From positions 349 through 8,363 of the forward strand of contig PFCU01000055.1 in the NCBI GenBank assembly GCA_002763155.1: a stretch of DNA of 8,015 nt. The letters run 5' to 3'. Source of the stretch: Candidatus Pacearchaeota archaeon CG10_big_fil_rev_8_21_14_0_10_30_48 (lineage in GTDB: Archaea > Nanobdellota > Nanobdellia > Pacearchaeales > GW2011-AR1). Every line of letters starts with the position of its first letter. The stretch's first letter is position 1. The position numbers and the translations under genes were made by a program. Under the pieces are notes generated by a model. It saw only the letters and a list, made by a program, of their open reading frames with translations. It was not told the DNA's origin and did no database searches. Positions 6,126 to 8,015 of this stretch are shown piece by piece.

Positions 6126-6179
6126 ATGAGAAACATTTTCAAATATAAATTGCAGGAACAATTTACATTATGGGATTAA
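6126..6179 (+). other. Mini-ORF in repeat copy 2 overlapping the fen start (17 codons)
   Basis: It reads MRNIFKYKLQEQFTLWD and stops at 6177-6179, inside codons 3 and 4 of fen and in another frame. A transcript from the copy 1 TATA element would start near 6121 and meet this ATG first, which could reduce translation of fen from that mRNA. A transcript from copy 2 would start at the fen ATG and avoid it. This is inference from geometry only. Confidence 0.25.
6141..6150 (+). promoter_or_regulatory. Proximal TATA element of fen
   Basis: AAATATAAAT lies in repeat copy 2, with its core 28-29 bp before the fen ATG at 6170, matching the spacing of neighbouring promoters and predicting a leaderless mRNA. 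The identical element in copy 1 (6092-6101) would start a transcript about 49 nt longer. Confidence 0.6.
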
Positions 6180-7177
6180 ATATTCGAGAGATTGTTCCGA
6201 AGAAGGAACTTGATTTTAGAAATTTGAAAGATGAGATTATCGTCGTTGATGCATTTAATGCTCTGTATCAATTTCTTAGTTCTATAAGACAATACGATGG
6301 AACGCCTTTGAAAGATAAATCAGGGAAAGTTACGAGTCATTTATCTGGGTTACTTTATAGAAATATTTCTTTGCTTTCTGAAGGAATTAAAATTGTTTAT
6401 GTTTTTGATGGAGAGGCTCCTGATTTGAAAAAGAAAACTGGCGAGAAGAGATCAGAAATTAAAAGAGTGGCTAAGGAAAAATTTATTTCAGCGAAAGAAG
6501 ATGATGATGTTGAAGGAATGAAAAAATATAGTTCTCAGATGGTTAAACTTGATGACGAGATTATTGAAGAGAGTAAGGAATTTTTGAAAGCGTTGGGTAT
6601 TGGAGTTATTCAGGCTCCTTCCGAGGGTGAGGCACAGGCGTCGATAATTTCTAAGGAAGGAAGGGCGTATGCTGTTGCTTCGCAGGATTATGATTGTTTG
6701 CTTTTTGGAGCGCCTAAATTAATTCAGAATTTAACATTGGCGAGGACGAGAAAAACAGTTTCAGGTGTTGTTGAGATTAAACCAGAAGTTATTGAATTGG
6801 AAAATGTTTTGAAAGAATTGGGGATTACTCATGAGCAACTTATTTATTTAGGAATATTAGTCGGTACGGATTATAATATTGGAGGAATTAAGGGAATTGG
6901 GCAAAAGAAAGCTTTGAAACTTGTCAAGGAATTTAAAACTCCGGAAAAGATTTTTGGTTCTTTTGAGGAAGAGTTAGGTTTTGATTGGAAAGAAATTTTT
7001 GAAATGTTTTATAGGCCAAATGTTAAAAAAAATGCCGAAATTTTATTTCCTAAGATGAATGAAGATAAAATTCGAGAGATTTTATTGAAGCATGATTTTT
7101 CCGAGGAGAGAGTTGAAAAACAAATAGAAAAATTGAAAATGATTAAGGGAAAGAGTGCACAGAAGACTTTGTTTTAA
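6170..7177 (+). CDS. fen: Flap endonuclease 1 (FEN-1)
   Basis: This 335-residue structure-specific nuclease removes 5' flaps during Okazaki-fragment maturation and long-patch repair. The N domain holds VVDAFNALYQF with D27 and VFDGEAPDLK with D80. The I domain holds APSEGEAQAS with E152 and E154, ASQDYDCLLFG with D173 and D175, and GILVGTDYN with D234. These seven acids are the complete two-metal active site and sit at nearly the same numbering as in Pyrococcus FEN-1 as I recall it. A helix-hairpin-helix follows (GGIKGIGQKKALKLV, 238-252). The protein stops at QKTLF, a minimal clamp-binding motif without the usual trailing residues. Its start, M-G-L-N-I, agrees with the family, where the processed N-terminal glycine lies near the active site. 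It lies downstream of a duplicated promoter and just upstream of a GC-rich hairpin. Confidence 0.98.
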   Translation: MGLNIREIVPKKELDFRNLKDEIIVVDAFNALYQFLSSIRQYDGTPLKDKSGKVTSHLSGLLYRNISLLSEGIKIVYVFDGEAPDLKKKTGEKRSEIKRVAKEKFISAKEDDDVEGMKKYSSQMVKLDDEIIEESKEFLKALGIGVIQAPSEGEAQASIISKEGRAYAVASQDYDCLLFGAPKLIQNLTLARTRKTVSGVVEIKPEVIELENVLKELGITHEQLIYLGILVGTDYNIGGIKGIGQKKALKLVKEFKTPEKIFGSFEEELGFDWKEIFEMFYRPNVKKNAEILFPKMNEDKIREILLKHDFSEERVEKQIEKLKMIKGKSAQKTLF

Positions 7178-7199
7178 CGCTCGCACTTTGTGCTCGCGT
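7177..7199 (+). repeat. GC-rich hairpin at the fen stop codon
   Basis: ACGC-TC-GCAC-TTT-GTGC-TC-GCGT: two 4-bp stems separated by a symmetric TC/TC internal loop and closed by a TTT loop. It begins on the last base of the fen TAA. It stands out as GC-rich in very AT-rich DNA. It may stabilise or end the fen mRNA, or be an extragenic palindromic repeat. Confidence 0.7.
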
Positions 7200-7205
7200 A
7201 GATTG

Positions 7206-7216
7206 GAGCTTCGCTC
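7206..7216. repeat. Short GC-rich dyad GAGC-TTC-GCTC
   Basis: A 4-bp perfect stem with a TTC loop. Its reverse strand contains GAGCGAAGC, which recurs in direct orientation at 7996-8004, so related GC-rich elements lie on both sides of the broken gene at 7501-7961. Confidence 0.55.
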
Positions 7217-7225
7217 AGAATTATT

Positions 7226-7260
7226 GAAATTTTCTCTGCCTTTGGACAAGAGAAAATTTC
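7226..7260 (+). terminator. Strong 12-bp stem-loop downstream of fen
   Basis: GAAATTTTCTCT (7226-7237) pairs perfectly with AGAGAAAATTTC (7249-7260) around an 11-base loop, GCCTTTGGACA, which can itself form CC/GG. It follows fen by about 50 bases. A terminator, 3' UTR stabiliser or part of a small RNA are all possible; no long U-tract follows, so intrinsic termination in the bacterial sense is not indicated. Confidence 0.5.
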
Positions 7261-7471
7261 TTATTAATTTAAGTTAATGAGAGAAACTTTTTATTTAGGT
7301 ACTTTTATGAGATTAAATTAATGTAAACTCCTTTTTGTTAAGTTATTTTGAGGGGAATTATTTTATAGTTCTGGAATTTGATGAATCTGAACATTTTACT
7401 AAAGTTAGATTTATTTTGTAATGATGTTTTTGAGAGATTGAATTGAGGTTATTTTTGTAATTATCTAAATA

Positions 7472-7479
7472 TTTATAAT
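7472..7479 (+). promoter_or_regulatory. TATA box TTTATAAT of the frameshifted gene
   Basis: TTTATAAT begins exactly 29 bp before the ATG at 7501, the spacing used by the other genes in the window. It is the main evidence that 7501 is the true start of the interrupted gene. Confidence 0.65.
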
Positions 7480-7500
7480 TATTATTTTTTATTAGATTTT

Positions 7501-7961
7501 ATGGTTGGTGAATCTCGAAGAAGTATTATTGAATTTCCAGAACTAATTTATGATTCTTATAAAAATCTAGGATGGCCTATTTTATTCGATGAACATAAAT
7601 TTAATTGGGAACCTTCTTTTCAGAGTTAGAAACTTATGTAAGAGATTTATGTAATCAAGTTGTTTTAAAATTCAAAGAATTGGAGAGGACTCAGGAGTAT
7701 AAATATTCTCGAGATGTTCTTTTTGCAAGAGTTTTCAAGGGAGAATATTTTACTAATACAGGTGGAGAAGGAGTAACTACTAGTGAGATTTCTTGTACAC
7801 ATTGTATTGACTGGGGGTTAGGTGATTTGTTAAGAAACTATAAAGAGACTCCAAAACCTTTTGAATTGGGATTTATAGTAATTGGTAAGATTGATTACGA
7901 TTTCGGAGATAAAGATATTAACCCTATGCCTCTTAGTAAATCTTTGAGTTTTGTTCGGTAG
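7501..7961 (+). pseudogene. Unrecognised gene split by a -1 frameshift near 7617-7620
   Basis: From the ATG at 7501 a frame runs 42 codons to a TAG at 7627-7629 (MVGESRRSII...NWEPSFQS). A second frame, opening after the TAA at 7602-7604, is then open to a TAG at 7959-7961. The switch must lie between about 7605 and 7626. The T4 run at 7617-7620 is the natural site: re-reading one T, or restoring a fifth T, gives ...WEPSF-SELETYV... and a continuous 153-residue protein. The product has an acidic N-terminus, a charged helix (KFKELERTQEYKYSRD), one CxxC (SCTHC), and a hydrophobic GFIVIGKIDYDFG strand; there is no membrane segment. I do not recognise the family. A real mutation, a homopolymer sequencing error or programmed -1 slippage are all possible. 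The alternative start, TTG 7605, would leave the well-placed TATA box unused. Confidence 0.7.
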
Positions 7962-7989
7962 GTTAGTTTCATCAAAGCAGTATTTTTAA

Positions 7990-8012
7990 AACGCGGAGCG
8001 AAGCGGAGCGTT
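7990..8012. repeat. GC-rich imperfect palindrome at right edge
   Basis: AACGC-GGA-GC-GAA-GC-GGA-GCGTT: an outer 5-bp stem, a symmetric GGA/GGA internal loop, an inner 2-bp stem and a GAA loop. The architecture resembles the 7177-7199 element (stem, symmetric loop of repeated bases, stem, triloop), and it shares GAGCGAAGC with the reverse strand at 7208-7216. It lies 28 bp past the stop of the broken gene and may end its mRNA. Confidence 0.55.
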
Positions 8013-8015
8013 GAT

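Larger units (their letters stand above)
6071..6168 (+). repeat. Tandem 49-bp direct repeat carrying the fen promoter
   Basis: Positions 6071-6119 and 6120-6168 are head-to-tail copies of one 49-bp unit, differing at only two positions (A/G at unit position 11 and C/A at position 14), so 47 of 49 match. Each copy contains CAAATATAAATTGCAGGAAC, including a TATA-like AAATATAAAT (6092-6101 and 6141-6150). The second copy ends two bases before the fen ATG and supplies its promoter. The duplication therefore gives two promoters in series. The near-identity implies that the duplication is recent or maintained. Confidence 0.95.
7178..7500. other. 323-bp non-coding stretch with hairpins, no gene seen
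   Basis: The left third holds three dyads (7177-7199, 7206-7216, 7226-7260). From 7261 to about 7470 the DNA is AT-rich without a convincing reading frame, tRNA or repeat on either strand. The longest leader-like frame starts at ATG 7381 and has 21 codons with no well-placed TATA box. The right end holds the TATA box of the 7501 gene. A structured 3' UTR or a small RNA near 7200-7260 is possible but unproven. Confidence 0.6.

Noticed and set aside
6071..6168. CRISPR array
   Set aside because: There are only two units, directly abutting without spacers, and no cas gene.
7177..7260. tRNA or box C/D RNA gene
   Set aside because: The hairpins do not form a cloverleaf, no T-arm GTTC-A motif is present, and no paired C (RUGAUGA) and D (CUGA) boxes are placed around a guide.
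7381..7446. 21-codon leader-like frame MNLNILLKLDLFCNDVFERLN in the spacer
   Set aside because: The nearest TATA-like TTTTATAG is 20 bp upstream, not 29, and the composition does not differ from surrounding AT-rich DNA.
7605..7961. Independent 118-residue gene starting at TTG 7605
   Set aside because: No TATA box is placed for a TTG start, while the frame before it has a TATA-supported ATG and joins this frame at a T4 run.
7177..8015. Insertion sequence around the last gene
   Set aside because: The inverted GC-rich elements are short and imperfect, no target-site duplication is visible and the encoded protein shows no transposase DDE or HUH motif; kept only as a finding for checking.
1..8015. 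Defence island, toxin-antitoxin pair or prophage
   Set aside because: No restriction, nuclease-defence, antitoxin or structural phage genes are recognisable; the polymerase lacks protein-priming TPR insertions of phage and plasmid family-B enzymes.

Overview
The window is strongly AT-rich DNA from an archaeon, most plausibly a small-genome DPANN-type lineage such as Woesearchaeota or Pacearchaeota; the lineage is an inference. Four things point to Archaea. There is a canonical archaeal/eukaryal FEN-1. There is an NSUN-type RNA m5C methyltransferase coupled to what looks like an archaeal PUA-type ribosome-biogenesis protein. TATA boxes sit about 29 bp upstream of start codons, which fits leaderless transcripts. 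There are no Shine-Dalgarno sequences.

Layout, left to right. On the minus strand are the 5' part of a probable PUA-type protein (1-179, running off the left edge) and an RNA m5C methyltransferase (176-1168), joined by an ATGA overlap. One palindromic TATA box at 1190-1198 separates the methyltransferase from a plus-strand hypothetical protein built of two 58-residue-spaced repeats (1219-1701). Next is a soluble, orphan histidine-kinase-like protein on minus (1709-2596). It diverges from a three-TM small membrane protein (2662-2967) around a second palindromic TATA box. A family-B DNA polymerase follows on minus (2964-5330). Plus-strand genes then run to the right edge: an unrecognised 200-residue protein (5438-6040), FEN-1 (6170-7177) behind a tandemly duplicated 49-bp promoter segment, a 323-bp non-coding stretch with hairpins, and an unrecognised gene interrupted by a frameshift (7501-7961).

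The DNA-replication and repair theme is polymerase plus flap nuclease. The polymerase resembles bacterial Pol II (E. coli PolB type) in colinear motifs over its full length more than the usual archaeal PolB. Both it and FEN-1 end exactly at a minimal C-terminal clamp-binding motif, Q-x-x-L-F. The first two genes form an RNA-modification/ribosome-assembly pair.

The most notable observations are the near-constant TATA-to-ATG distance, which can be used to fix starts and exposes the frameshift; the two bidirectional promoters; the Pol II-like polymerase with its clamp tail; the duplicated fen promoter with overlapping mini-ORFs; the repeat protein; the degenerate kinase G1 box; and GC-rich palindromes on both sides of the broken gene. 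I did not find a defence island, CRISPR array, transposase or RNA gene.
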